In this document: positions 52,980 through 61,963 of the stretch, in pieces
Layout of the letters: each line of letters opens with the position of its first letter
Numbering within the stretch: position 1 is the first letter of the stretch
NCBI RefSeq assembly: GCF_004208635.1
Contig: NZ_CP035806.1
Location: 806,001-870,000, forward strand
Origin: Leucobacter triazinivorans
Lineage (GTDB): Bacteria > Actinomycetota > Actinomycetes > Actinomycetales > Microbacteriaceae
DNA length: 64,000 nt
Direction of reading: 5' to 3'
Notes under the pieces: generated by a model
What the model was told of the DNA's origin: nothing
Seen by the model: only the letters and a program-made list of their open reading frames with translations
The model's database searches: none
Program-made: the position numbers and the translations under genes

Positions 52980-54641
52980 ATGCACGCCGAGATCCCCGTA
53001 GCTCACATCGTCGGGCGCACCCTCGCGGTGCGCGGCGTCGATACCGTATATGGCGTCGTCGGCAGCGGCAACTACGAGGCGACCTCGGCGCTTCGAGGCG
53101 GTGGCGCCCGATTCATCGCGGCCCGCCACGAGGGCGCCGCAGTGTCGATGGCAGATGCGCATCACCGAGCCTCGGGGCGAATCGCAGCAGTGACCGTGCA
53201 CCAGGGTCCCGGTCTGACGAACGCACTGACCGCCCTCGGCGAGGCCGCCAAGTCCGGCGTTCCTCTCGTGGTTCTCGCCGGCGCGGCGGCAGCCTCGGCG
53301 CGACGCTCCAATTTCCTCGTGAACCAGGAGGCGCTCGCCGTGTCGGTCGGAGCCGGCGTCGAGACGCTGACCAGCCCGGAAACGGCCGCCGCCGACACCG
53401 CCAGGGCGCATCAGCGCGCACGCGAGGAGATGCGCCCGATCGTCCTGAACATGCCGATCGATCTGCAGGAAGTAGGCGTGGCCTTCGATCCCGCGGGCAT
53501 CCCCGCACCGCGCGAACGGACGCACGCGCTGCCGGCGACGGACGCTCTCGACCGGGCGGTCGCCGAACTGCGGCACGCAACTCGCCCGGTCATCGTGGCG
53601 GGCCGAGGAGCCTGGCTCTCCGGTGCGGGGGCGACGCTGTCCCGGCTCGCCGAGAGGCTTAATGCACCGCTGATGACGAGCGCGATGGCGCTGGGCATGT
53701 TCGCCGGCGACCCCCGCGACCGCGGGATCTGCGGTGGGTTCTCGGATCCGCAGGGCGTCGAGACGTTGGAGTCCGCGGACCTGCTGCTCGCAGTGGGGGC
53801 ATCGCTCACCTCCTGGACCACTCGCGGCGGATCGGTGTTCGCCGCTCACCAGCGCATCATCCGTGTGGACTCCTCCCCGACCTCGATCGATGCCGGAGTG
53901 TCGCACGAGACGCTGCTGCACGGAGACGCTGACGCGACCGCGCGCGCACTGCTGGATCGACTCGGAGGCGAAACGCCGAGATCCACCGCGCTCCGTCTTC
54001 GTGCGGAGTCCCGCGACCCCGAACCTCGGACCGGCGCGCCGACTACGCGGACGACCCGGGCTGTGAGCGGTTGGGTGGATGCCGATGCGGCTACGGTCCT
54101 GCTCGATACCATGCTGCCCGAACAGCGCACCCTCGTCGTCGACGGCGGACACTTCATCGGCTGGCCCGTGCGCGGCATCCGGGTCCCGGATCCGTCCGGA
54201 TTCATCTTCTCGAGCGCCGGATTCCAGTCGATCGGACTCGGCATGGGCAGCGCGGTAGGGGCAGCGATCGCACGGCCCGACCGACTCACGGTCCTGGCGA
54301 CGGGCGACGGCGGATATCAGATGGCCATCTCGGAGCTGGAGACGATGATTCGTCTCCAGCTGCCGATCCTGGTCGCGGTATACAACGACGCCGCCTATGG
54401 GGCCGAAGTGCATCACTTCGGCCCCGACGAACCGTTCGTCGATCAGGTGCGCTTTCCTGCCGTCGACATCGCAGCCGCGGCCGCAGGAGCAGGCGCGACC
54501 GGCCTCACCGTGACGACGCTCGAGGCGCTCGAGCGAGTGAAGCCGTGGATGGAGGATCCCCGCGGCCCGCTCGTGCTCGACATGCGCATCGATCCCTCCG
54601 TGTCGGGCCCCTGGGCCGAACAGGATTTCCTGCGCCACTGA
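52980..54641 (+). CDS. Thiamine diphosphate-dependent enzyme (acetolactate synthase-like)
   Basis: A 553-residue three-domain ThDP enzyme. The activating glutamate is E51 (AARHEGAAVSMADA); a central domain (about 190-330) is of the TPP_enzyme_M type; the C-terminal domain carries LATGDGGYQM and, after about 25 residues, AVYNDAAYG, the magnesium-ThDP motif. The family covers acetolactate synthases, benzoylformate and indolepyruvate decarboxylases and carboligases. The Gln of the AHAS active site is not secure here, so decarboxylation or ligation of a 2-oxo acid is only inferred. It is the last gene of the TRAP operon and may process the imported acid or the pyruvate-like product. ATG 52980 follows GGAGAGG. 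Confidence 0.85.
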   Translation: MHAEIPVAHIVGRTLAVRGVDTVYGVVGSGNYEATSALRGGGARFIAARHEGAAVSMADAHHRASGRIAAVTVHQGPGLTNALTALGEAAKSGVPLVVLAGAAAASARRSNFLVNQEALAVSVGAGVETLTSPETAAADTARAHQRAREEMRPIVLNMPIDLQEVGVAFDPAGIPAPRERTHALPATDALDRAVAELRHATRPVIVAGRGAWLSGAGATLSRLAERLNAPLMTSAMALGMFAGDPRDRGICGGFSDPQGVETLESADLLLAVGASLTSWTTRGGSVFAAHQRIIRVDSSPTSIDAGVSHETLLHGDADATARALLDRLGGETPRSTALRLRAESRDPEPRTGAPTTRTTRAVSGWVDADAATVLLDTMLPEQRTLVVDGGHFIGWPVRGIRVPDPSGFIFSSAGFQSIGLGMGSAVGAAIARPDRLTVLATGDGGYQMAISELETMIRLQLPILVAVYNDAAYGAEVHHFGPDEPFVDQVRFPAVDIAAAAAGAGATGLTVTTLEALERVKPWMEDPRGPLVLDMRIDPSVSGPWAEQDFLRH

Positions 54642-54664
54642 GGCACCGCCTGCGAGATCAGCGG

Positions 54665-55447
54665 TCAGCCCCGCGCTTCCGGGGGCCAGCGCAGCAGAGC
54701 CCGATTCGCGAGCCTCTGCGCAAGCAGTGTGAGTGCGTATCCGAGTACGCCGGCGACGAGAAGCAGCCCGAACGACTGCGCGGACTGATACGAACGCTGC
54801 GCGGTCAGCAGCAAGGTGCCGACCCCGTGCGCCGAGGTGAGCATCTCGACCAGGATCGTCACGATGAGCGCGAGCGGAACAGCCACCCGATATCCGATGA
54901 GCATGCCGGGCACGGCGGCCGGGAGCAGCATCTTCGCCATCTCCTGCGTCTTCGTCAGCTGCAGCGTCCGTGCCACGCTCGAGTACTGCGCCGGCCGTGC
55001 CTGCACCGCTTGCAGGGTGTTCATGAGTACCGGCCAGCTCGCGGCGAACGCCACCGCGACCAGACTCGTCGTGAGCCCGCTTCCCCAGGCGAGCACGGCG
55101 ATCGGCACGATGACCGGGGCCGGCAACGCGCGCAAGAACTCGAGCAGCGGGGTCAGCGCTCGCTCGAGCCGCGGCGATGCGCCGATGAGCACCCCGAGCA
55201 CAGCCCCCACCGCCATCGCGATCAGCAGGCCGAGGGCGAATGTGAGAAGCGTGGACCCGGCCCCCAGAGCGAGCGGACCCGGGCCGAGAGCGGCCAGAGC
55301 GACGAACCAGGAGGACGGCGGCGGCAGCTGCGGACTCGGCGCGATCGCACCGACGGCCTCCCACAGCAGCAGGATCGCGATCAGCGGGGTGAAGCCGATC
55401 AGTGCCAGCCGCAGCGGGGAACGGGGATCGCGCGCGACTCCGGTCAT
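54665..55447 (-). CDS. ABC transporter permease, SsuC/TauC type (second copy)
   Basis: A 260-residue BPD_transp_1 permease with six helices. The EAA-like loop is SSVARTLQLTKTQEMAKMLLPAAVPGM. ATG 55447 overlaps the stop of the preceding permease gene (ATGA) and has AAGGAGGA upstream. Two non-identical permeases in one operon suggest a heterodimeric channel. It converges on the ThDP gene, with 23 bp between the stops. Confidence 0.9.
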   Translation of the reverse strand: MTGVARDPRSPLRLALIGFTPLIAILLLWEAVGAIAPSPQLPPPSSWFVALAALGPGPLALGAGSTLLTFALGLLIAMAVGAVLGVLIGASPRLERALTPLLEFLRALPAPVIVPIAVLAWGSGLTTSLVAVAFAASWPVLMNTLQAVQARPAQYSSVARTLQLTKTQEMAKMLLPAAVPGMLIGYRVAVPLALIVTILVEMLTSAHGVGTLLLTAQRSYQSAQSFGLLLVAGVLGYALTLLAQRLANRALLRWPPEARG

Positions 55448-56208
55448 GCCGTCCTCCTTCGAATGGGCCGCAGTCTCCCCGCGAGCGCGACCAGCAGCGC
55501 GTTCAGTGCGAGCGCGAGCAATCCGGCCACCACGATGTACAGGTAGAGCGCTCCGGGCTTGAGCGCCTGCTGGGAGAACACGATCTGGTACCCGAGCCCC
55601 TCCGGGTTGCCGACCATCTCCGAGACTACGGCGAGGATGACAGCGAGTGACAGCGCGAGCCTGGCACCGACGAGGATCACCGGTGCCGCCCAAGGCAGCG
55701 TCACCCTGAAGAGCGTGTGCGCCCGCTTCAGCCTGAGCGTGGCGCATACCTCGTGCGTCTGCCGCGGCACCTGCCGTACGCCGAGAGCGGTGTTCACGAG
55801 TATCGGCCAGAGACAGCCGTAGAAGATCACTGCGACCTCCATCGAAATGCTGAAGCCGAAGATGAGCACCAGAGGCGCGATGAGCGCCACCGGCGGAAGC
55901 GCCCGCAGCACGTCGATGGACGATGCGGACGCAATCCAGGCCGCCTTCGAGTATCCGATCCAAGCGCCGACACCCACGCCGAACACGAGCGCGAGCGTCC
56001 ACCCGAGGAGTGCGGCGAGAGAAGTGTGCGCGGTCGCGACGAGCAGGTCGTGCACCACGCGGTCATCGCCCAGAGCGGCGACGACATCGATCGGTCCCGC
56101 CACCGTGCTCTGCCCGGGGGCGAGCAGCGACACGGTCAGCTGCCATGCGACCGCGAATCCGACGATGACCAGGACGCCGCTCGGGTTGATCCGGCGCCAG
56201 ACACTCAC
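55444..56208 (-). CDS. ABC transporter permease, SsuC/TauC type (first copy)
   Basis: A 254-residue six-helix permease with the cytoplasmic coupling loop THEVCATLRLKRAHTLFRVTLP. It pairs with the second permease immediately downstream. GTG 56208 overlaps the ATPase stop (GTGA). The similarity is to nitrate/sulfonate/taurine and pyrimidine-precursor importers, whose permease genes look alike; sequence alone does not separate them. Confidence 0.9.
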   Translation of the reverse strand: MSVWRRINPSGVLVIVGFAVAWQLTVSLLAPGQSTVAGPIDVVAALGDDRVVHDLLVATAHTSLAALLGWTLALVFGVGVGAWIGYSKAAWIASASSIDVLRALPPVALIAPLVLIFGFSISMEVAVIFYGCLWPILVNTALGVRQVPRQTHEVCATLRLKRAHTLFRVTLPWAAPVILVGARLALSLAVILAVVSEMVGNPEGLGYQIVFSQQALKPGALYLYIVVAGLLALALNALLVALAGRLRPIRRRTA

Positions 56209-57050
56209 GTCGATCCCTCTGACTCGCTCGGATGGCCGAGGGCACGGTGCACCTCATGGCGCAACCTGACGAATTCTTCGTCCTCTCGTGTCGCGATCTG
56301 ATCACGCGGGCGAGCGAAGCGCACCTCGTACTCGGCCTCGACCTTCGCGGGCGACCCTCCGAGCACGAGCACGCGATCACCGAGGTAGATCGCTTCTTCG
56401 ACGTCGTGCGTGATGAACACGGTGCTCGTTCCCTGCACGGACTGGATGCGGGCGATCTCGTCCTGGAGCTCCGCCCTCGTGATCGCGTCGAGCGCACCGA
56501 ACGGCTCGTCCATGAGCAGCACGTCCGGTTCGAGCGCCATGGCCCGGGCGATCTGCACACGCTGCTGCATGCCCCCGGAGAGCTGCCAGGGAAAGCGATC
56601 GGCGGCGTGCGAGAGCTTCACCAGGTCGACCATCCGCTCGACCCGCTCGCGCCGTTGCTCCTTGGTGAGCGACTGAGACAGCAATCCGAGTTCGATGTTC
56701 TCGCGAACGGTCCGCCACGGCATCAGACTGCTGACGTAGTCCTGAAATACCATCACGACGCCCTCGGGCGCCCCCGACACCTCGGTTCCGCGGTACCGTA
56801 CCAGACCGCCCGTGGGGGCGGCCAGTCCACCGAGCAGACGCAGCAACGTGGATTTGCCGGTGCCGGATCCGCCCACGATCGTCAGGATCTCCCCCGCGTC
56901 GACGCGCAAGCGCACGCCCTCGAGCACGGTCGTGCTACCGGCCTTCGCGGGGTACGAGACGCTGACGTCTTCCACGGAGAACAGGGTCGCCCCCGTGACC
57001 TCCGCAGGAGCCTCATCGTACGCGTCGAGAGTATCGGCTTCAGCGGTCAA
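56205..57050 (-). CDS. ABC transporter ATP-binding protein, SsuB/TauB type
   Basis: A 281-residue ATPase. Walker A GGSGTGKST (about 60-68), Q-loop VMVFQDYVSSLMPWRT, signature LSGGMQQRVQIARA, Walker B VLLMDEPFGALD and THD. A TTG at 57050 is the best start, 4 bases beyond the binding protein stop, with AGGG near -12; the first 20 residues before the fold are acidic. Translation is likely coupled to the binding protein gene. Confidence 0.9.
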   Translation of the reverse strand: MTAEADTLDAYDEAPAEVTGATLFSVEDVSVSYPAKAGSTTVLEGVRLRVDAGEILTIVGGSGTGKSTLLRLLGGLAAPTGGLVRYRGTEVSGAPEGVVMVFQDYVSSLMPWRTVRENIELGLLSQSLTKEQRRERVERMVDLVKLSHAADRFPWQLSGGMQQRVQIARAMALEPDVLLMDEPFGALDAITRAELQDEIARIQSVQGTSTVFITHDVEEAIYLGDRVLVLGGSPAKVEAEYEVRFARPRDQIATREDEEFVRLRHEVHRALGHPSESEGST

Positions 57051-57054
57051 CGGA

Positions 57055-58035
57055 TCAGCCCTGCTTCCCGGCAGGATAGATCTTCGCCGGGTCGACGTCC
57101 GAGGCCGAGCCCTGGAGTTGTCCGTTCTCCTCGAGCACCTTGGCCCAGAGCGCCACCTCGTCCGGATCGATGCTCGTCGTGTAGGTCGGCAGGGTGACCG
57201 ATTTCACGACCTCCTCGGGCAGCTGAGTGCTGTCGGAGAGCACGGCGCGCGCTGCGACTTCGTCCTCGGCGATGAACTCGGCGGCCCGCTCGAGCGCGCT
57301 GGTGAACTTCGCGAGTGCGTCCGGGTTGTTCTCGACGAACTCCCCCGTGGCCATGAGACTGACGAATGCCACCGGGTCCGAGATCCTCGTGAGCGGGTTC
57401 ACGAGCTCACGAGCACCGCTCGCGAGGAGTTGACCGCGGAAGGGCTCGAGGGATTCGACGGCGTCTACGCGCCCGTTCGCGAGCTGATCCGCCATGTTCG
57501 GAAACGGGATCTCGGTGATCGTCACCGAATCGGCGCTGACCCCGCCGCCGATGAGCCAATTCACGACGGACGGGTGGAGATTGCCTCCGAGGGTGGCCGC
57601 CGCGATGGTCTTGCCTTCGAGGTCCTCGACCGATTCGATCGGGCTGTCGCCCGGCACGAGAACGCCGACCGTCGGATTGTCCGCACTCTCCTCGGCGACG
57701 CCGGTCGCGATCACCAGGTCGAGGCCCTGCTGCTGCTGCAGGATCACGTCTGCGATCGTCGACGAGCCCAGGTCGTACTGCTTGCCCATCGCTCCCGCAA
57801 GCGCTCCGAGGTTCTGCACCGGCTCGAGCGTCACCTCGAGCCCCTCGTCGACGAAGTAGCCGTTCGCGTCCGCGACGAGCAGCGGAAGGTTGTTCGCGTT
57901 CGCGATGAGCGCGACGCGCACCTCGGACGTCTGCTCGCCCGCTTCCGGGCCATCTCCCCCGCCCCCGCACCCCGTCAGGGCGAGGGCAGCGGCGGTCCCG
58001 GCCGCGGCGAATACATAGCGGAATCGGTGATTCAC
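57055..58035 (-). CDS. ABC transporter substrate-binding lipoprotein, NMT1/SsuA-like
   Basis: A 326-residue lipoprotein with lipobox LALTGC (Cys23) and a Gly-rich linker, then a type II binding fold with the NMT1-type features VALIANANNLPLLVADANGY and LANGRVDAVESLEPF. Ligands of relatives include sulfonates, nitrate, thiamine precursors and aromatic acids. GTG 58035 is chosen, with GAGGAG 7 bases upstream; an ATG at 58050 lacks such a site. First gene of the four-gene importer operon. Confidence 0.9.
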   Translation of the reverse strand: MNHRFRYVFAAAGTAAALALTGCGGGGDGPEAGEQTSEVRVALIANANNLPLLVADANGYFVDEGLEVTLEPVQNLGALAGAMGKQYDLGSSTIADVILQQQQGLDLVIATGVAEESADNPTVGVLVPGDSPIESVEDLEGKTIAAATLGGNLHPSVVNWLIGGGVSADSVTITEIPFPNMADQLANGRVDAVESLEPFRGQLLASGARELVNPLTRISDPVAFVSLMATGEFVENNPDALAKFTSALERAAEFIAEDEVAARAVLSDSTQLPEEVVKSVTLPTYTTSIDPDEVALWAKVLEENGQLQGSASDVDPAKIYPAGKQG

Positions 58036-58069
58036 AGTGGATCTCCTCATCGAGCGGTATATCAAACCG

Positions 58070-58111
58070 TGCGCTCGACCGAGCGCATCCACAGTGTTTC
58101 ATGTGCGAAAC
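58070..58111. promoter_or_regulatory. Two dyads upstream of the NMT1-type importer operon
   Basis: TGCGCTC-GACC-GAGCGCA (58070-58087) and GTTTC-ATGTGC-GAAAC (58096-58111) lie 35-76 bases before the start codon. Each could bind a dimeric regulator. No regulator gene adjoins this operon. The rest of the 58112-58311 gap shows nothing definite. Confidence 0.45.
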
Positions 58112-58311
58112 TTCAGAACCAGGCCGGCGCGGGTTGAAATTCCGGCGTCGTACGCAGCATTTTCCGTCCCACCGGACCTGCGACGAACTCCCGTGCCGGG
58201 GCGAGACCGGCGATCATCGCGAACAAGCGCCCGGAATGGGCCCCGCGATCGCGACGTCGCCCGAGCATGCGGGACTCCCCCGCAGCCATGACCCGAGCGC
58301 GCGGAGCGGCG

Positions 58312-59661
58312 CTAGACCGCGAGGCGCTCCTGCACCACCGCGGCGAGATCGTCGGCGAGCCCCTGCGCCTGCTCGACGGCTTCGGCCTCGACCATCACGC
58401 GCACGACGGGCTCCGTTCCCGACGGTCGCAGCAGGACACGACCCTTGCCGCCCAGCGCCACCTCGGCCTGGTGCACCGCCTGCTGCAGCACCGCATCGCC
58501 GCTGACGCCGGCGCGGTCGACGCCGCGCACGTTCACCAGCACCTGCGGATAGACCGTCATGCAGCGCGCCAGCTCGGCGAGGCTCTTCCCGCTGCGCTTC
58601 ACCTCGGCGGCGATGTGCAGCCCGGTGAGGATCCCGTCGCCCGTGGTCGCGTAGTCGCTCATGATCACGTGCCCCGACTGCTCGCCTCCGAGGGAGTAGC
58701 CCTGCGCGTTGATCGCCTCCAGCACGTAACGATCCCCGACGGCGGTCTCGACCACGTCGATCCCATTGTCGGCCATCGCGAGCTTCAGCCCGAGATTGGA
58801 CATCACAGTCGCCACGAGCGTGTTCTGCTCGAGCTTGCCGCGGGCCGCCATCGAGAGCGCCAGTATCGCCATGATCCGATCGCCGTCGACCACGTTGCCC
58901 TCGGCGTCCACGGCGAGGCAGCGGTCCGCATCGCCGTCGTGCGCGATGCCGAGGTCGGCGCGGTGCGCCGTCACTGCGGCGATGAGCGGCTCGAGGTGGG
59001 TGGATCCCACGCCGTCGTTGATGTTGAAGCCGTCGGGATCGTTGCCGATCACCGTCACCCTGGCTCCGGCGTCCGAGAAGACGTCGGGCGAGATGCCGGC
59101 CGCTGCGCCGTGGGCGCAGTCGAGCACCACGTGCAAGCCGTCGAGCCGCGCACCGTCGAGCGTGCCGAGCAGGTGCACGAGGTAGCGATCCTCCGCATCC
59201 GCGAAGCGGCGGATCCTGCCCACCTCGCGGCCGGTGACCGCGATCGCCGGCCCCTCCATGGCCGCCTCGATCTCGTCCTCGATCTCGTCGGCGAGCTTGC
59301 GCCCGCCCTCGGCGAAGAACTTGATCCCGTTATCCGGTGCGGGGTTGTGCGACGCGGAGACCATCACGCCGAAGTCGGCCCCGGTGTCGGCGACGAGATA
59401 CGCCGCAGCGGGGGTCGGGATCACCCCGGCGTCGAGTACGTCGACTCCGACCGACGCCAGACCGGCGGCCACGGCCGATGAGATGAACTCGCCGGACACG
59501 CGCGGGTCGCGCGCGACCACGGCGGTAGCGCGACGGCTCTCGCTCCGGGCTGAACGCCCGAGAACGAGAGCCGCTGCGTGCGCGAGGTGCAGGGCCAAAT
59601 CGGCGGTCACATCGACCCCCGCCAGGCCCCGCACCCCATCGGTGCCGAACAGGCGTCCCAT
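58312..59661 (-). CDS. glmM: Phosphoglucosamine mutase
   Basis: A 449-residue enzyme converting glucosamine 6-phosphate to the 1-phosphate. The phosphoserine loop [14 protein letters not shown], the magnesium loop [13 protein letters not shown], the GGEQSGHVI sugar loop and the phosphate-binding [12 protein letters not shown] are intact. ATG 59661 lies 17 bp from the rpsI stop, so it is probably transcribed with rplM and rpsI, an order usual in actinobacteria. It acts after glmS (25364). Confidence 0.96.
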   Translation of the reverse strand: MGRLFGTDGVRGLAGVDVTADLALHLAHAAALVLGRSARSESRRATAVVARDPRVSGEFISSAVAAGLASVGVDVLDAGVIPTPAAAYLVADTGADFGVMVSASHNPAPDNGIKFFAEGGRKLADEIEDEIEAAMEGPAIAVTGREVGRIRRFADAEDRYLVHLLGTLDGARLDGLHVVLDCAHGAAAGISPDVFSDAGARVTVIGNDPDGFNINDGVGSTHLEPLIAAVTAHRADLGIAHDGDADRCLAVDAEGNVVDGDRIMAILALSMAARGKLEQNTLVATVMSNLGLKLAMADNGIDVVETAVGDRYVLEAINAQGYSLGGEQSGHVIMSDYATTGDGILTGLHIAAEVKRSGKSLAELARCMTVYPQVLVNVRGVDRAGVSGDAVLQQAVHQAEVALGGKGRVLLRPSGTEPVVRVMVEAEAVEQAQGLADDLAAVVQERLAV

Positions 59662-59678
59662 GGAACGGTTGGCTCCGA

Positions 59679-60158
59679 TTAGCGCTTCGAGTACTGAGGC
59701 GCCTTGCGGGCCTTCTTGAGACCGGCCTTCTTGCGCTCCTTGATTCGGGCGTCGCGGCTGAGGAAGCCGGCCTTCTTCAGGGTGGGGCGGTTGTGCTCGG
59801 CGTCGATCTCGTTGAGTGCGCGAGCGATCGCGAGGCGCAGCGCACCGGCCTGGCCCGAGGGGCCGCCGCCGACGATGCGGGCGATCACGTCGTACGAGCC
59901 GTTCAGCTCGAGCACCGTGAACGGGTCGGTGATGAGCTGCTGGTGCAGCTTGTTCGGGAAGTACTCGTCGAGCTCACGACCGTTGACGGTCATCTTGCCC
60001 GAGCCGGGGACCAGGCGCACGCGGGCGATGGCCTGCTTGCGGCGGCCGACGGCGGCACCGGGAACGGTGAGCGCGGGGCGCGGGGTGGAAACGGCGGCCT
60101 GCGAGGCGGGCGTCTCGGTGGTGTAGCTCTCGGGGGCCACGGTCTGCTCTTCAGTCAC
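59679..60158 (-). CDS. rpsI: 30S ribosomal protein S9
   Basis: A 159-residue S9. The core from about residue 36 ([15 protein letters not shown]) to the C-terminal RKAPQYSKR tail, whose last Arg reaches the P-site tRNA, is canonical. The first 35 residues are a Thr/Glu/Pro-rich extension found in actinobacterial S9. GTG 60158. It follows rplM by 38 bp. Confidence 0.97.
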   Translation of the reverse strand: MTEEQTVAPESYTTETPASQAAVSTPRPALTVPGAAVGRRKQAIARVRLVPGSGKMTVNGRELDEYFPNKLHQQLITDPFTVLELNGSYDVIARIVGGGPSGQAGALRLAIARALNEIDAEHNRPTLKKAGFLSRDARIKERKKAGLKKARKAPQYSKR

Positions 60159-60196
60159 TGTGCAGTCTCTCTCTGAATGTCTCGTCGTCGCCGCGA

Positions 60197-60643
60197 TTAC
60201 TGCGCGACCTGGCCGAAGGTGTAGGGGGTGGGCTGCTGAGCCGCGTGCGGGTGCTCGGCACCGCGGTAGACCTTCAGCTTGCGGAAGAGATCGGCTCCGA
60301 GCGAGTTCTTCGGCAGCATGCCGCGGATCGCCTTCTCGACGGCGCGCTCGGGGTTCTTCTCGAGCAGCTCGGTGTAGCTGACCGAGCGCAGGCCGCCCGG
60401 GTAGCCCGAGTGGCGGTAGGCCAGCTTCTTGGCCGCCTTGTTCGCCGTCAGCACGACCTTGTCGGCGTTGACGATGATGACGTAGTCGCCCATGTCCATG
60501 TGGGGGGCGAAAGTGGGCTTGTGCTTGCCGCGGAGCAGGGCCGCGGCGTGCGAGGCGAGGCGGCCGAGCACGACGTCGGTGGCGTCGATGACGAGCCAGT
60601 CGTGCTTCTGGTCGGCGGCCTTCGGCGAGTATGTGCGAGTCAC
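60197..60643 (-). CDS. rplM: 50S ribosomal protein L13
   Basis: A 148-residue L13 with [17 protein letters not shown] near the N-terminus and the conserved [10 protein letters not shown] segment. GTG 60643 (TRTYSPKA) gives the normal family length; a GTG at 60688 would add 15 residues with no relatives known to me. First gene of the rplM-rpsI-glmM unit; the 224-bp gap to truA must hold its promoter. Confidence 0.96.
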   Translation of the reverse strand: MTRTYSPKAADQKHDWLVIDATDVVLGRLASHAAALLRGKHKPTFAPHMDMGDYVIIVNADKVVLTANKAAKKLAYRHSGYPGGLRSVSYTELLEKNPERAVEKAIRGMLPKNSLGADLFRKLKVYRGAEHPHAAQQPTPYTFGQVAQ

Positions 60644-60867
60644 TGGAGTGCTGCTTTCTGTCGAATTGGAGGTGTTCGTGAATCCCACTCCGGTGCCCGG
60701 TCCCCTGGGGGTGCTCGAACGCTTGGAGGGCTCAACAAATCGGGTGCTTGCGCACCAAAGGTCGAGTTTAGCACAGGATCACCGCGGACTCGCGCGCCGG
60801 ATCCGCGCCTTCCCGCGCCCTTCCCGCGGTGTGCTCGAGCACCGGAGCACCCGAGCACCGGAGCCCG

Positions 60868-61773
60868 CTATGCGAGAGGATCCCGCCGCGCCCGCGTCCG
60901 CTCCGCGCGCGCCGCCAGCTGATCCTCAGGCGGGTACGCGATCTCCTCGAGCGAGAGCCCGTGCGCGGGCATCACTGTGAACCGGCTCGTGCGCTCCCGC
61001 GCGTCGCGCAGTGCGGACAGCTCGGCCTCGCCGATCCTGCCGCTGCCGACCGCCACGACGGCGCCGACGAGCGCGCGCACCATCGAGTGGCAGAACGCAT
61101 CGGCCTCGATCCGTGCGGCGTAGGCGCCGTCCTCGGTCTCGCGCCACTCGAAGCAGCGGAGATCCCGCACCGCCGTCGCCCCCTCGCGCGCCTTGCAGAA
61201 GCTGGTGAAGTCGTTGAGCCCCAGCAGCTCATCGCTGGCGCGCTGCATCGCGCCGAGATCGAGCGCGCTGGGCACCTCTGCGGTGAAGCGCGCGGTGAGC
61301 GGATCCCGGCGCATCCCTCCTCCCCGCAGGCGGTACTCGTACCGCCTGCGCAGGGCGGAGAAGCGGGCGTCGAACTCGGCGGGAACCTCGCTCGCGGCGT
61401 GCACCACGATGTCCGGTGCGCTGCGCTTCAGCACGCCGTTGACCTTGCGGGCGCGGATCCGCGCCTCCGCCGTCGCGTCCGATCCGGCATTGCCCGCGCG
61501 CCGAGAACTCCACTTCGCCAGCTGTCCCGCGGTCACGTCGAGATGGGCCACCTGGCCCCGCGCGTGCACCCCCGCATCGGTGCGCCCCCCGACGGTGAGG
61601 CGCACCGGCTCGGTCGCGCGCAGCAGTACGGCGAGGGCGGCCTCCAGCTCCCCCTGCACCGTCCGCAGGCCGGGCTGCGTCGCCCACCCGGAGAAGTCGG
61701 TGCCGTCGTAGGCGAGATCCAGGCGCATCCGAACACGGGGCGCCGCCTCGGCCGGATCCGGATCAGCGTTCAC
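60868..61773 (-). CDS. truA: tRNA pseudouridine synthase A
   Basis: A 301-residue enzyme modifying U38-U40 in the tRNA anticodon stem. The catalytic aspartate is in GGRTDAGVHARGQV, with the first domain start LDLAYDGTDFSGWATQPG and the second-domain segment FCHSMVRALVGAVVAVG. Start GTG 61773 is followed by a short Asp/Pro/Ala-rich lead. It lies upstream of rplM on the same strand, a common order. Confidence 0.94.
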   Translation of the reverse strand: MNADPDPAEAAPRVRMRLDLAYDGTDFSGWATQPGLRTVQGELEAALAVLLRATEPVRLTVGGRTDAGVHARGQVAHLDVTAGQLAKWSSRRAGNAGSDATAEARIRARKVNGVLKRSAPDIVVHAASEVPAEFDARFSALRRRYEYRLRGGGMRRDPLTARFTAEVPSALDLGAMQRASDELLGLNDFTSFCKAREGATAVRDLRCFEWRETEDGAYAARIEADAFCHSMVRALVGAVVAVGSGRIGEAELSALRDARERTSRFTVMPAHGLSLEEIAYPPEDQLAARAERTRARRDPLA

Positions 61774-61963
61774 CCTTCGATCCTGCCAGATCGATCCTCC
61801 GAGCGGCTGCGAGCGGTCCACGACGCGGCTCGCGGAACGGGCATTCGGTTTCAGGCCCCTCTCCAACCCGGCAGCCCGGCAGCCTTCTCGCCGCGCGCGG
61901 CGTACACTGGATTGCGGCGCCCGGCATCGCTGTCCCCCGACTCCGCGCCGACGAAAGACTTAC

